Source: a virus
Strand: one strand, 5' to 3'
IMG/VR virus record: IMGVR_UViG_3300035701_000088
Span: 1 to 41,792 of that record
DNA: 41,792 nt
Made by a program: the position numbers and the translations under genes. The notes under the pieces are model-generated. The model did no database searches, was not told the origin of the DNA, and saw only the letters and a program-made list of their open reading frames with translations. Shown here piece by piece: positions 32,796 through 39,918 of this stretch (positions within the stretch are counted from its first letter, which is position 1; each line of letters starts with the position of its first letter).

Positions 32796-33923
32796 ATAGA
32801 TAAGTGTCCAGTTTGTGACTCTAATAAATTAATTAAACGAGGCTTCGATCCTTATAACCAGCAGAAATATCATTGTGAGAATTGTGGAGCATATCCTACG
32901 GAAGGGGCGAAAAGGCATAGGGATAAGAAAGATATAAAACCTATACCTATAAATAAGAAAAAATCTTCTCAAGAAACTTATAAAGATATTGAAGCTATCA
33001 CTAAAAAGGTTATCGATAGTTTAGAACCTAAAAATAGATTAGAACCAGTTATAGAAAAAGGAACTTTGAAAAAAGAAAAGTGGGTACAGGAATTTTCGGA
33101 TCTTCATTATGGTTTGGAAGTCAATCCAATAGAGATAGGAGATTTGGGATATTATAATACCACTATTGCTAAAGAAAGGGTAAATTATCTTGCAGGCACT
33201 ATGGCGAAGATATTAGAGTATTATCCTAACCGACCTGAAGAATTATATCTGATGTTACTTGGCGATAATATGGAAGGTGCTTATATGCGAGGTAATCAAC
33301 AGGCTAATATTGAATTTGGGGTAAGTAGGCAAATAATTGAACTTGAAGAATTGATTACTGATTATATTATTTATTTATCTAAATACTTTCCAGTTATAAA
33401 AATATTTGCTGTTGTAGGCGGTAATCACGGGAGACCTACGGCAAATAAAAAGGACTCATCTCCGAGTGATAATTTAGAGCAGATTATTTATAGCAATATA
33501 AAATATAGACTTAAAGATATTCATAATATATTTTTTGAATATTCCATTGCCAAACACATGATAGTAGAGATTAGCGGAATGAAATTTTGGTTAGAGCATG
33601 GCGATACTTCTAATAGTTGGTTGGGGATACCTTATTATGGACTACAAAGGGAAATGATGAATATTAATAAGATGTTAGCGATATTTAAGGAACATGCTGA
33701 TTTTTTGTTATGCGGACATTTTCATAGTAAGGCAGTTTTTGAAAGTGTAATAATGAACGGGTCATTCGTAGGCGGGGATATACATTCGGTGGGTGATTTA
33801 CGACGAATGGATTTGCCTTCTCAAAAGGTATTTGGAGTTAATGAAAAACACGGAATTGTCTGGGATAGGAATATATTTCTTATAGATGACCCTAGTAAAT
33901 TAAAGGTAAAAATATATAAATAA
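32796..33923 (+). CDS. Calcineurin-like metallophosphoesterase with N-terminal zinc ribbon, probable AUA start
   Basis: Metallophosphoesterase motifs are complete in order: DLHYG (Asp102/His104), GDNMEG (Asp157/Asn158), GGNHGR (Asn210/His211), LEHGD (His268) and GHFH (307-310). The frame is open back to 32781 with no ATG, GTG or TTG before TTG 33066, yet a zinc ribbon (Cys4, Cys7, Cys27, Cys30) is encoded upstream. A perfect SD (AAGGAGGGG, 32779-32787) stands ten bases before ATA 32796. An ATA start, or a sequence error, is therefore likely. Substrate unknown; nuclease or phosphodiesterase activity is expected. Confidence 0.75.
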   Translation: MDKCPVCDSNKLIKRGFDPYNQQKYHCENCGAYPTEGAKRHRDKKDIKPIPINKKKSSQETYKDIEAITKKVIDSLEPKNRLEPVIEKGTLKKEKWVQEFSDLHYGLEVNPIEIGDLGYYNTTIAKERVNYLAGTMAKILEYYPNRPEELYLMLLGDNMEGAYMRGNQQANIEFGVSRQIIELEELITDYIIYLSKYFPVIKIFAVVGGNHGRPTANKKDSSPSDNLEQIIYSNIKYRLKDIHNIFFEYSIAKHMIVEISGMKFWLEHGDTSNSWLGIPYYGLQREMMNINKMLAIFKEHADFLLCGHFHSKAVFESVIMNGSFVGGDIHSVGDLRRMDLPSQKVFGVNEKHGIVWDRNIFLIDDPSKLKVKIYK

Positions 33924-33925
33924 AT

Positions 33926-34388
33926 GGGGGCGTAAGGTTTCAATAGAAGAAATAACACCGTTAAATAGGAGTAGGGCAATCCTAACAGGTGCGAAAAACT
34001 ATACTGCAGTTTGATACCTTTCCCCCACCATATAACGAGAACATCTCGGTAAAGGACTGGCAATGAGTGGAGATAAGGCAAGTAAAGTCGTTCAGTTCAG
34101 ATGTTCTTCCCCCTGCTTTTTGGAGTGGGGTGTCTGACCTATTCGGCAGGGGGTTGCAGTATAAACTCGTTACGCCTCTTAACAATGCGCACCCTGACGG
34201 GTAATACGCCTGTAACAAAAACTACCACAAAAAGCAGGTTTATCAACTGCCCTGTGAGGGCATTGGCTAAAGCAGGGCTTATCTCATCTACCAAGTGCTT
34301 GCCTAAAACGTCAGGCAGGTAGAAGGAGTAACGGGGGCGTTGAGGCGTCCCCTGTTTACAATAGGTTGAAAAGCCTGCACCCTCCACC
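33926..34388 (+). ncRNA. Structured RNA resembling a phage-encoded tmRNA (ssrA-like)
   Basis: A 463-nt gene-free segment, more GC-rich than its surroundings. The 5' end GGGGGCGTAAGGTTTCAATAG and 3' end CTCCACCC resemble tmRNA ends. Five acceptor pairs form (33926-33930 with 34381-34385), including G-U as the third pair, the alanine identity element, and A34386 as discriminator; the sixth and seventh pairs fail. A T-arm-like AGG-TTGAAAAG-CCT (34363-34376) is slightly aberrant. A tag-like frame at 33991-34011 encodes AKNYTAV, then TGA. Helices seen: 34036-34048, 34109-34116 with 34146-34153, 34193-34199 with 34309-34315, 34249-34254 with 34273-34278. The last C where CCA should end is odd. Confidence 0.5.
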
Positions 34389-34405
34389 CTATAAAGGAGA
34401 AATAA

Positions 34406-34720
34406 ATGAAAGTCTATCTCGATAAATATAAAGAGTTTAAGGAAAAGTTTGCAGAGGAGATAATAAATATAAATGAAAAAGAATTATTTGAAAAGTTAGC
34501 AGATATAGAACATCAACGGTGGAGTAGTTGGCAGAAATATCTTCATTCCAAATGTATAAAAAATGAAAATGGAGATTTAACTATTCCTTGTGATTATGTT
34601 AATCATTTAGAGAAACAGATAAATACACCATATTGCGACTTATCAGAAAAAGAAAAAGATAGTGATAGAGAAGAAGTAATGAAATATTGGGATTTAATAA
34701 TTGACGATTGCGAAAAATAA
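34406..34720 (+). CDS. Phage protein related to RyR-domain-like proteins (104 aa)
   Basis: SD AAAGGAGA. The protein contains LADIEHQRWSSWQKYL, DLTIPCDYVNHLEKQINTPY and LSEKEKDSDREEVMKYW, a pattern found in many small phage proteins and similar to RyR domains (E-x-x-H-x-x-W and P-Y...L-S-x-x-E-K-x-x-D). Function unknown; nucleotide or ligand binding is suspected in the family. It directly follows the structured RNA. Confidence 0.65.
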   Translation: MKVYLDKYKEFKEKFAEEIININEKELFEKLADIEHQRWSSWQKYLHSKCIKNENGDLTIPCDYVNHLEKQINTPYCDLSEKEKDSDREEVMKYWDLIIDDCEK

Positions 34721-34825
34721 TTTCTGATACTACCTTTAGGCGGTATATTGAATATGCAATATTACAGATGCAGTAGAGAATAAAGTATAAGCAGTTAAGG
34801 ACAGATAGTTAATATTTTTGTTAAT

Positions 34826-34851
34826 TTGTCACAGTAACTTGTCACAGTAAC
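34826..34851 (+). repeat. Tandem 13-bp direct repeat
   Basis: TTGTCACAGTAAC occurs twice without a gap (34826-34838 and 34839-34851). It could be an operator or iteron; ACAGTAACG also occurs at the palindrome near 2746. The flanking stretch 34721-34878 holds no other gene. Confidence 0.7.
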
Positions 34852-34878
34852 GAATGGGATACTCAGGAGTATACAGAA

Positions 34879-35019
34879 ATGACCTATGAACCTCATATAG
34901 ACTTTAAATATCTTACCGTTGATGAACTTATGGATATGGCTGATGAGATGATAGATAAGAAGGCATTAGAATTGGAATTGGAGATATTAGGGAAGTTGCT
35001 TTATTATGAAAATGATTAA
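34879..35019 (+). CDS. Small acidic protein (46 aa)
   Basis: SD CAGGAG precedes the ATG by nine bases. Product MTYEPHIDFKYLTVDELMDM followed by an acidic Leu/Glu-rich helix. No family is recognised. After its stop, 35020-35221 contains only short hairpins and a 26-codon frame from 35043 that I do not consider supported. Confidence 0.55.
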   Translation: MTYEPHIDFKYLTVDELMDMADEMIDKKALELELEILGKLLYYEND

Positions 35020-35221
35020 ATATATTAGTTGATTATGTCTTAATGAACGAAGATGTTATTTATAGCACTTTCGGGAAATATGTCGTTCTATTCGGCAGTT
35101 CGTTCCGAAATGGAAATAGGTAGTCAAAACATACTACGGTTGTAGTCAATTGAACCTGTAAGAAATACTGATGAGTTCAGTTAGTGCAAAAAATGCACAA
35201 GCTCACAATCAGATACACGAT

Positions 35222-35243
35222 AATAGACAAAAATGTCTATTTT
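35222..35243 (+). terminator. Short hairpin before the endolysin gene
   Basis: AATAGACA (35222-35229) pairs with TGTCTATT (35234-35241), loop AAAA, followed by a short T run. A small hairpin, GTGCA with TGCAC and an A5 loop (35184-35198), lies upstream. Possibly a weak terminator insulating the lysis gene. Confidence 0.45.
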
Positions 35244-35269
35244 AGTGTATAGCAATGAGAGGAGAAGAT

Positions 35270-35734
35270 ATGAATATAAGGCAATGGTATATAAGCAAAG
35301 TATTAATTACATCAGCATATAGAGCGAAGAAGATAACTGGCTTGCCAGCCTCGATTGTAAGTGCACAATGTATTCTGGAAACAAACTGGCTAAAATCTAT
35401 TCCGAAAGATATTGATACCGAGGAAACCTCTAATAACTTATTTGGAATTAAGGCACATACTCACCCTTATGTAGAGTGTATGACGACAGAATATATTAAG
35501 GGGGTTAAGGTGGGAGTGTTGGCAAAGTTTAAAAAGTATAGGAATTACGAGGAATCATTTGTTTCGTATGGAAAATTAATTTTAGAAAATGAGAGATATA
35601 AAAAAGCAGTGGCGGTTAAAGATAATCCAAGAGAATATATTAAAGAAATTTTTAAGGCAGGTTACGCGACCGACCCCGACTACCCTCAAAAGGTTATTGG
35701 CATAGCCGAGAATTGTGGCTATATACCAAAATAA
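35270..35734 (+). CDS. Endolysin: glucosaminidase (GH73-like)
   Basis: 154 residues from ATG 35270, preceded by SD AGAGGAG; ATG 35255 is upstream of that SD and less likely. LPASIVSAQCILETNW carries the catalytic Glu (Glu37), followed by NNLFGIKA and the FKKYRNYEESFVSYGKLI segment of FlgJ/LytG-type N-acetylglucosaminidases. It cleaves cell-wall glycan at the end of infection. No signal peptide, so it needs a holin. Confidence 0.85.
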   Translation: MNIRQWYISKVLITSAYRAKKITGLPASIVSAQCILETNWLKSIPKDIDTEETSNNLFGIKAHTHPYVECMTTEYIKGVKVGVLAKFKKYRNYEESFVSYGKLILENERYKKAVAVKDNPREYIKEIFKAGYATDPDYPQKVIGIAENCGYIPK

Positions 35735-35834
35735 TGGCTTAAAAGTGGCATATCGAAAAATAGGCGGCAAATTCGTTCGTAGTAAGGTTTCTTAAAAAGT
35801 AAGGTCATAGTTGCTTATAAAAAAGGTGTTTTCA

Positions 35835-36011
35835 ATGATAAATAGTATAACTTTTAAAATAATTGTATTAATTTGTTGTCTTATCCTGGCTTTTTTGGTT
35901 GGGGTTTCTATAAAGGATAAAAATGATAAAATCTTTCCTTCTGTAAAGGACGAAGAATGTCAGGGGGGGATATACCCGGAACCAGAAGAATATAAAGGAG
36001 ATGAAAAATAG
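35835..36011 (+). CDS. Small membrane protein, possible spanin-like lysis accessory (58 aa)
   Basis: From ATG 35835 with an AAGGTG SD. One membrane helix (FKIIVLICCLILAFLVGV), then a charged, Pro-rich tail. Located between endolysin and holin genes. The size suggests an accessory lysis protein, but no diagnostic motif is visible. Its last base is shared with the next GTG. Confidence 0.55.
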   Translation: MINSITFKIIVLICCLILAFLVGVSIKDKNDKIFPSVKDEECQGGIYPEPEEYKGDEK

Positions 36012-36106
36012 TGGAAGATATTAATTGGAATATTCTACCGATTATAATTGTGGGGTTTGTTTTAGGAATAGGATATTTAATAGGAAAATACCTTGGAAAA
36101 AAATAA
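36011..36106 (+). CDS. Tiny one-helix membrane protein (31 aa)
   Basis: GTG overlaps the preceding TAG by one base, after SD AAAGGAGATG. Product consists of a polar start (EDINWNILP), a membrane helix (IIIVGFVLGIGYLIG) and a basic end (KYLGKK). Possibly part of the lysis cassette. Confidence 0.5.
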   Translation: MEDINWNILPIIIVGFVLGIGYLIGKYLGKK

Positions 36107-36125
36107 AGAGAGGAGATAAGATAAA

Positions 36126-36266
36126 TTGAATAATCAATATACAACAATACCTTATATAGAAAATAATACAACTGCTGGAACTGTATATTTTAATGAATAT
36201 AGGATATATCCTGATAGTTCCTGTGTTTGGTATAAACTTGTATTTAATTATATTTATTCCTTATGA
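36126..36266 (+). CDS. Small protein of unknown function (46 aa)
   Basis: TTG start behind AGAGGAGA at ten bases. Aromatic-rich product (YTTIPYIENNTTAGTVYFNE). Coding status is uncertain because of the start codon and short length. Confidence 0.4.
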   Translation: MNNQYTTIPYIENNTTAGTVYFNEYRIYPDSSCVWYKLVFNYIYSL

Positions 36267-36308
36267 TTGGGATGGGAACAAAAATTTAAGAGAAAGGAGA
36301 TGAAATAA

Positions 36309-36734
36309 ATGGGAACAATTATATTCGCTTTTGTATACAAGTACTTTTTTGCTATAATACTTACTTACGTCGTAGGAATGTTTAGCAAGGCCCTGGTAAA
36401 AAAATTCGGCGCTGATAGAGCGACTGCAATAAAGGAAACTATTCTATCGGCTATGTTATGGGCAGAGCAAGAATTTGGAATAGGGCATGGTAATCAGAAA
36501 TGGGAAGCAGCTTATAAGAAAATTATAGAGTTACTACAGGCTCAAGGGATTACCTTAACAACCGAAGAACTTCCTATCGTAAAGACCTTAATGAAATCTA
36601 ATATACCAGGCATTAATGCTAAAACTTATAGTGCTGTACCGAAAGAAGTATTACAAGTTAGAGAAATAAAAGGTCTATCCCCAGAAGCTAAATTGCTCGT
36701 TGAAAAGTTAAAGGAAAAATATCCGGTAAATTAA
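36309..36734 (+). CDS. Holin, LL-H family
   Basis: 141 residues. N-terminal membrane helix (IIFAFVYKYFFAIILTYVVG), then a helical domain with ATAIKETILSAMLWAEQEFG, GHGNQKWEAAYKKIIELL, matching the phage LL-H-type holin family (helix, then E-Q/E-x-x-x-G-x-G-x-x-K). It would form membrane lesions that release the endolysin. Last gene of the late unit. SD AAAGGAGATG. Confidence 0.75.
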   Translation: MGTIIFAFVYKYFFAIILTYVVGMFSKALVKKFGADRATAIKETILSAMLWAEQEFGIGHGNQKWEAAYKKIIELLQAQGITLTTEELPIVKTLMKSNIPGINAKTYSAVPKEVLQVREIKGLSPEAKLLVEKLKEKYPVN

Positions 36735-36777
36735 ACCCAGGCTGGTGGGTAATCCAGCACTTCATTTTTTCCTCCTG

Positions 36778-36810
36778 AAAGACCGGGAACACCTCCGCCC
36801 GGTCTTTTTT
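36778..36810 (+). terminator. Strong rho-independent terminator ending the late operon
   Basis: AAAGACCGGG (36778-36787) pairs with CCCGGTCTTT (36798-36807), ten pairs, with continuous T residues to 36810. It separates late genes from the early unit that starts at 36919. Confidence 0.9.
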
Positions 36811-36918
36811 AATTATAAAACAAAAAATAATTAAAAATATTTTCTTCGTAGGAGTATTGATTTATAAGGGTTACAATGAATAGGGAAAAATAATTACAAA
36901 ATATTTCTGAAAAGGGTA

Positions 36919-36948
36919 TTGACATATATATTAACCTTATGTTAGTAT
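36919..36948 (+). promoter_or_regulatory. Probable early promoter
   Basis: TTGACA (36919-36924) with TAGTAT at 36943-36948 (18-nt spacer) or TTAGTA at 36942. The ATG of the HTH gene lies only seven bases after the -10, so transcripts would be nearly leaderless for ATG 36955, or an ATG at 36970 is used. It probably drives the long early unit. Confidence 0.65.
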
Positions 36949-36954
36949 TACATT

Positions 36955-37158
36955 ATGATAATATTAAATATGACTACGAAAGAAAAAATAAATAAAGTAT
37001 TGGAGATCCAAAAGAGGCAGGATATTAAAGATACTGAATTATCTTATCTCCTGGGAGTTAGTTTTTCTACCTGGAGGAACTATAAAATAGGGAAGACCAT
37101 ACCATTTACTCCTGCCATTATTGAGAAGATAGATAGATTTATCAATATCAATTCTTAA
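36955..37158 (+). CDS. Small helix-turn-helix DNA-binding protein (67 aa)
   Basis: TELSYLLGVSFSTWRNYKIG has the spacing of an XRE/Cro-type helix-turn-helix, followed by a TPAIIEKIDRF helix. ATG 36955 or 36970 may start it; no good SD for either. It stands first behind the early promoter and may regulate it. With no integrase in the genome, it need not be a lysogeny repressor. Confidence 0.65.
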   Translation: MIILNMTTKEKINKVLEIQKRQDIKDTELSYLLGVSFSTWRNYKIGKTIPFTPAIIEKIDRFININS

Positions 37159-37164
37159 AGAGAG

Positions 37165-37173
37165 GATAACCGC
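37165..37173 (+). promoter_or_regulatory. Upstream partner of the terminator loop
   Basis: GATAACCGC is exactly complementary to GCGGTTATC in the terminator loop (37291-37299). It lies between an SD-like AGAGAGG and an ATG at 37177. Loop pairing could alter access to this start or the termination itself. Confidence 0.45.
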
Positions 37174-37270
37174 AAAATGATTAAGGTTTTGGAAAAATTA
37201 CTTTACATAAGATATATTGTAGGGCAAAATGAAAAGTTAGATTTAAGACAATTAAATAAGCCAGATAGAG

Positions 37271-37320
37271 ACCGAATATTTTGCAGTTTCGCGGTTATCA
37301 CTGCAAATATTCGGTTTTTT
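37271..37320 (+). terminator. Long terminator hairpin in the early leader
   Basis: ACCGAATATTTTGCAGT (37271-37287) pairs with ACTGCAAATATTCGGT (37300-37315) with one bulged T, loop of 12 nt, then TTTTTT. It lies between the HTH gene and the small early genes, so it can act as an attenuator or anti-termination target. Confidence 0.85.
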
Positions 37321-37357
37321 ATTTCTGGCTTATTTTATTTTAAAAGGGAGGTGAAAA

Positions 37358-37522
37358 ATGTCAAAACATATACCACTAAAGTGGACAGACGAGGAAATTC
37401 GCTATTTTAGAAAACCCACAATGAAGGCAGAACAAACTAATGAGTGGGCCTGGTGGATTTTGTTAGTGGCTTTGATAGTAATGGAAGCAATGGTAGTCTT
37501 AAAAGTTTTAGGGAAAATTTAA
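37358..37522 (+). CDS. Small membrane protein (54 aa)
   Basis: SD GGGAGGTG precedes the ATG ideally. Polar N-terminus with TDEEIRYFRKPTMKAE, then a membrane helix (WAWWILLVALIVMEAMVVL). No family is recognised. First gene after the attenuator-like hairpin. Confidence 0.65.
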   Translation: MSKHIPLKWTDEEIRYFRKPTMKAEQTNEWAWWILLVALIVMEAMVVLKVLGKI

Positions 37523-37545
37523 AAAATATTAATAGGAGGTAAATA

Positions 37546-37731
37546 ATGATAAATGAATTGATTAAGCAATTAGTAAAGCTTCAGAATGAGGCCGTTGATA
37601 ACCACGACAACATAAAAGAAATGAATAGTTATAAATCTTTTTTGAGAGGTAAGGTGGAGGCTTATACCCGGGCAATTTATGCGGTGAAACAGGTGGAACA
37701 TAATTATAAAGAAAGTTTAGGAGGTAAATGA
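37546..37731 (+). CDS. Small helical early protein (61 aa)
   Basis: SD TAGGAGGT before the ATG. Entirely helical prediction (LIKQLVKLQNEAVDNHDNIK ... VEAYTRAIYAVKQVE). Unknown function. It begins a series of small genes with nearly identical AGGAGGTAAATGAA leaders. Confidence 0.6.
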   Translation: MINELIKQLVKLQNEAVDNHDNIKEMNSYKSFLRGKVEAYTRAIYAVKQVEHNYKESLGGK

Positions 37732-37733
37732 AA

Positions 37734-38030
37734 ATGAATAATGTTGAATTATTTTATGAAAGAAAAGCATTGTTAAATACATTTAAAAGTAATATCGAGA
37801 ATAGATATATGTTTTGTGTAATTAATAACGAAGGAAATCTGCACGTGAAACTCAATAGTGATTTAGATGATGTATTAGGAAAAGAAGATAGAAGAGTTAT
37901 ACTCGATATTGTCGGGGATGTAATAAGGGAATCAGAACCAAAAATGAGAGAATGTGTAATTAAAAAATTGACAGAATTTATGGAATATAGCAGAAAACAA
38001 GCCAGAGAGGATTTTGAATTGATTAATTAA
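37734..38030 (+). CDS. Small early protein of unknown function (98 aa)
   Basis: Two ATGs are possible (37728, 37734). AGGAGG at 37719-37724 is nine bases from the second and only three from the first, so 37734 is chosen. Mixed helix/strand prediction with RYMFCVINNEGNLHVKLNSD. No family is recognised. Confidence 0.6.
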   Translation: MNNVELFYERKALLNTFKSNIENRYMFCVINNEGNLHVKLNSDLDDVLGKEDRRVILDIVGDVIRESEPKMRECVIKKLTEFMEYSRKQAREDFELIN

Positions 38031-38042
38031 GGAGGTAAATGA

Positions 38043-38222
38043 ATGGCAATAAATAGTATGCGGTCAATTAAAAATGACATAGAAGAAAGAATAGAAATTA
38101 ATTATAGTCGTAGTTTTGATTTCTATCATGGGTATATTTTAGCTTTATATATGGCAGACATAATAAATACCAGTGAATATAAAGAATTAAGAATGTGGAT
38201 AGAAAGTTTAGATTTAAAATAA
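38043..38222 (+). CDS. Small early protein, paralogue A (59 aa)
   Basis: SD AAGGAGGT before ATG 38043. The product (SIKNDIEERIEINYSRSFDF, YHGYILALYMADIIN, WIESLDLK) closely matches 38432-38632, with one other small gene between. Tandem duplication of an unknown early gene. Confidence 0.65.
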   Translation: MAINSMRSIKNDIEERIEINYSRSFDFYHGYILALYMADIINTSEYKELRMWIESLDLK

Positions 38223-38239
38223 TTTAGGAGGTAAATGAA

Positions 38240-38425
38240 ATGTCTAATGGTCATTTAGTAAAGTATTTAGCACAAGAGAAGGGAATTAGCATAGATGAAG
38301 CTGAAAAAGTGTATGAGGAGAGAAAGAATTTTAGAAGATACTTTAAGGATTTAGATTTTAAGGATTTCGATTTTAAAGGTTTTGATTTTTTAGAATTATT
38401 AAAGAAAAATAAAATAAGGAGGTAA
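38240..38425 (+). CDS. Small early protein with DFKxFDF repeats (61 aa)
   Basis: SD TAGGAGGT. N-terminal helix (LVKYLAQEKGISIDEAEKVY) and a run of short acidic-aromatic repeats (DLDFKDFDFKGFDF), then a basic tail. Function unknown; inserted between two paralogues. Confidence 0.6.
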   Translation: MSNGHLVKYLAQEKGISIDEAEKVYEERKNFRRYFKDLDFKDFDFKGFDFLELLKKNKIRR

Positions 38426-38431
38426 AAATTA

Positions 38432-38632
38432 ATGTCTTTAGATAGCATAGAAAAAATTAAAAAGGATATAAAAGAAAGAATAGAAGTTAATTATATTCGG
38501 AATTTTGATTTCTATCACGGTTATTTAATTGCTTGTTTTATGGCTGACATAATTAAGAGTGGGAAAGAATATGAAAAATTAATAGATTGGATAAAAACTT
38601 TAGATATAAATGGAGGTAAAGAAAATGGATAA
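38432..38632 (+). CDS. Small early protein, paralogue B (66 aa)
   Basis: SD AAGGAGGT. EKIKKDIKERIEVNYIRNFD, FYHGYLIACFMADIIK and WIKTLDI align over the full length with 38043-38222. The C-terminus overlaps the next gene's start. Confidence 0.65.
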   Translation: MSLDSIEKIKKDIKERIEVNYIRNFDFYHGYLIACFMADIIKSGKEYEKLIDWIKTLDINGGKENG

Positions 38633-38870
38633 GCTGACCCCAGAGCAAGAAGACTTAATTAACGATTGTCACGAAAAAAGGTTAATGGATGATTGGGGAA
38701 TTGATGAATTAGTTAATAAAGGCGGTGTAATGATATTACAACCTAAGAAAGAAGAAAAAGAGCATAAAACTATCCCGATTAACCCTGATAAATTTGATGA
38801 AATATTAATCGGGATCGGCAGAAAGAAACCAAATCCAAAAGAAATTAAGGAGGTAAAAGTAAATGTCTAA
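38625..38870 (+). CDS. Small acidic early protein (81 aa)
   Basis: ATG 38625 has GGAGG eight bases ahead; ATG 38610 precedes that SD and is less likely. Product MDKLTPEQEDLINDCHEKRL, then DKFDEILIGIGRKKPNPKE. It overlaps recT by eight bases, so the two are likely coupled. Unknown function. Confidence 0.6.
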   Translation: MDKLTPEQEDLINDCHEKRLMDDWGIDELVNKGGVMILQPKKEEKEHKTIPINPDKFDEILIGIGRKKPNPKEIKEVKVNV

Positions 38871-39861
38871 TGAAGTTAGTAGTCTATCGATAAATGAGAT
38901 TGTCAAATATCAATGGCAAGATACAACTATTGAATTAACTAAAGAAGATGTCAGAAATCTTATTTCTACATCAAAAGATGTAACTGATAAAGAGGTAATG
39001 TTATTTTTACAATTATGTAAGTATCAGAAGTTAAATCCTTTTGTCAGGGAAGCATATCTTATTAAATATGGTAGTTATCCTGCATCTATGGTTGTAGGTA
39101 AAGAAGTCTTTACTAAAAGAGCAGAGGATAATCCTAATTTTGATGGTTACGACATAACTGATAATTGGAAAGCGGGGATACCTTTAGAAGAATTTGAAGT
39201 AACTTGTAAGGTATATCGCAAGAATTTGGCATATCCTATAACTGTAACAGTAAGTTATCCTGAATATGTAGGAACAGATAAAGACGGCAATGTTAATCGT
39301 ATGTGGAAGGGTAAACCAAGAACTATGTTACGTAAAGTTTCTTTAATGCAAGGGTTGCGGGAAGCATTCCCGACTGCTTTAGGTGGACTCTATGAAGAGA
39401 ATGAATTAGACCAACAGACCATACCAAAAGATATAATGCCAAAAGAAGAAAAAAATGAAACTGTTAACGTGTTAAAGGAGTATATCAACAAACCTGCATC
39501 AAAGTTAGAAAAGAAAGATGATTGGGCAAGTGAGAAGCAGGTAAAATTAATCAAGGCAAATATTATAGCAAGCAGTCTAATAACCAAACCTGAAAAGTCT
39601 AAAATACAGGATTATCTTGATAATGGTTTAACGAAGACAAAGGCAAGTGAGATTATCGGGTGGTGGATTGGTGATATAGGGAAAGGTATTACCGGCGAGA
39701 GACAAAAGCGGAATACTGCCAAACCTGATAAGGAAGTAGCAGATAAGCCTACTGGATCAGTAGAGAAATATTTTGATAATCAAAAAGGATTAGATTTAGA
39801 TAAGGCACTAGAATATAAAGAAGGCGAACAAGAAATCACTGATGAGGGTAATTTCCCTTAA
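38863..39861 (+). CDS. bet: RecT/Bet-family single-strand annealing protein
   Basis: 332 residues. VMLFLQLCKYQKLNPFVREA, YLIKYGSYPASMVVGKEVF and the later KPRTMLRKVSLMQGLREAFP are the conserved core of phage recombination protein Bet (RecT superfamily). It anneals complementary single strands during replication-linked recombination. The C-terminal 130 residues are a charged extension with a possible helical binding domain (EKQVKLIKANIIASSL). No partner exonuclease is recognised in the window. SD AAGGAGGT. Confidence 0.9.
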   Translation: MSNEVSSLSINEIVKYQWQDTTIELTKEDVRNLISTSKDVTDKEVMLFLQLCKYQKLNPFVREAYLIKYGSYPASMVVGKEVFTKRAEDNPNFDGYDITDNWKAGIPLEEFEVTCKVYRKNLAYPITVTVSYPEYVGTDKDGNVNRMWKGKPRTMLRKVSLMQGLREAFPTALGGLYEENELDQQTIPKDIMPKEEKNETVNVLKEYINKPASKLEKKDDWASEKQVKLIKANIIASSLITKPEKSKIQDYLDNGLTKTKASEIIGWWIGDIGKGITGERQKRNTAKPDKEVADKPTGSVEKYFDNQKGLDLDKALEYKEGEQEITDEGNFP

Positions 39862-39875
39862 AGATTTAGGATTTC

Positions 39876-39913
39876 AGGAGATAGTTCTTATTCTCAAGTT
39901 CATACTATCTCCT
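39876..39913 (+). other. Perfect 10-bp hairpin after recT (first of a pair)
   Basis: AGGAGATAGT (39876-39885) pairs with ACTATCTCCT (39904-39913), loop of 18 nt. No U-tract follows. The 5' arm contains an SD-like AGGAG that would be sequestered. Could be a processing or binding element. Confidence 0.65.
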
Positions 39914-39918
39914 AAAAT

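Noticed and set aside
33982-34387. Several frames of 70-90 codons on both strands
   Set aside because: They lie in the structured RNA, have no SD, and show Cys/Pro/Arg-rich, low-plausibility sequence typical of non-coding GC-richer DNA.
33926-34388. Group I or group II intron as explanation of the RNA
   Set aside because: No conserved P7-type or domain V-type sequence is recognisable, and the element lies between two genes, not inside one. The tmRNA reading explains the ends better.
35043-35123. A 26-codon frame (MNEDVIYSTFGKY...)
   Set aside because: No SD is present, and the frame is too short to support without conservation data.
36955-37158. HTH protein as evidence for a temperate phage
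   Set aside because: No integrase, excisionase, attachment-site signature or opposing repressor operon is seen. A single small HTH protein is not enough.
37177-37410. A 77-codon frame behind an SD-like AGAGAGG
   Set aside because: It reads through the strong terminator hairpin and overlaps the well-supported gene at 37358 in another frame. I keep only the regulatory interpretation.
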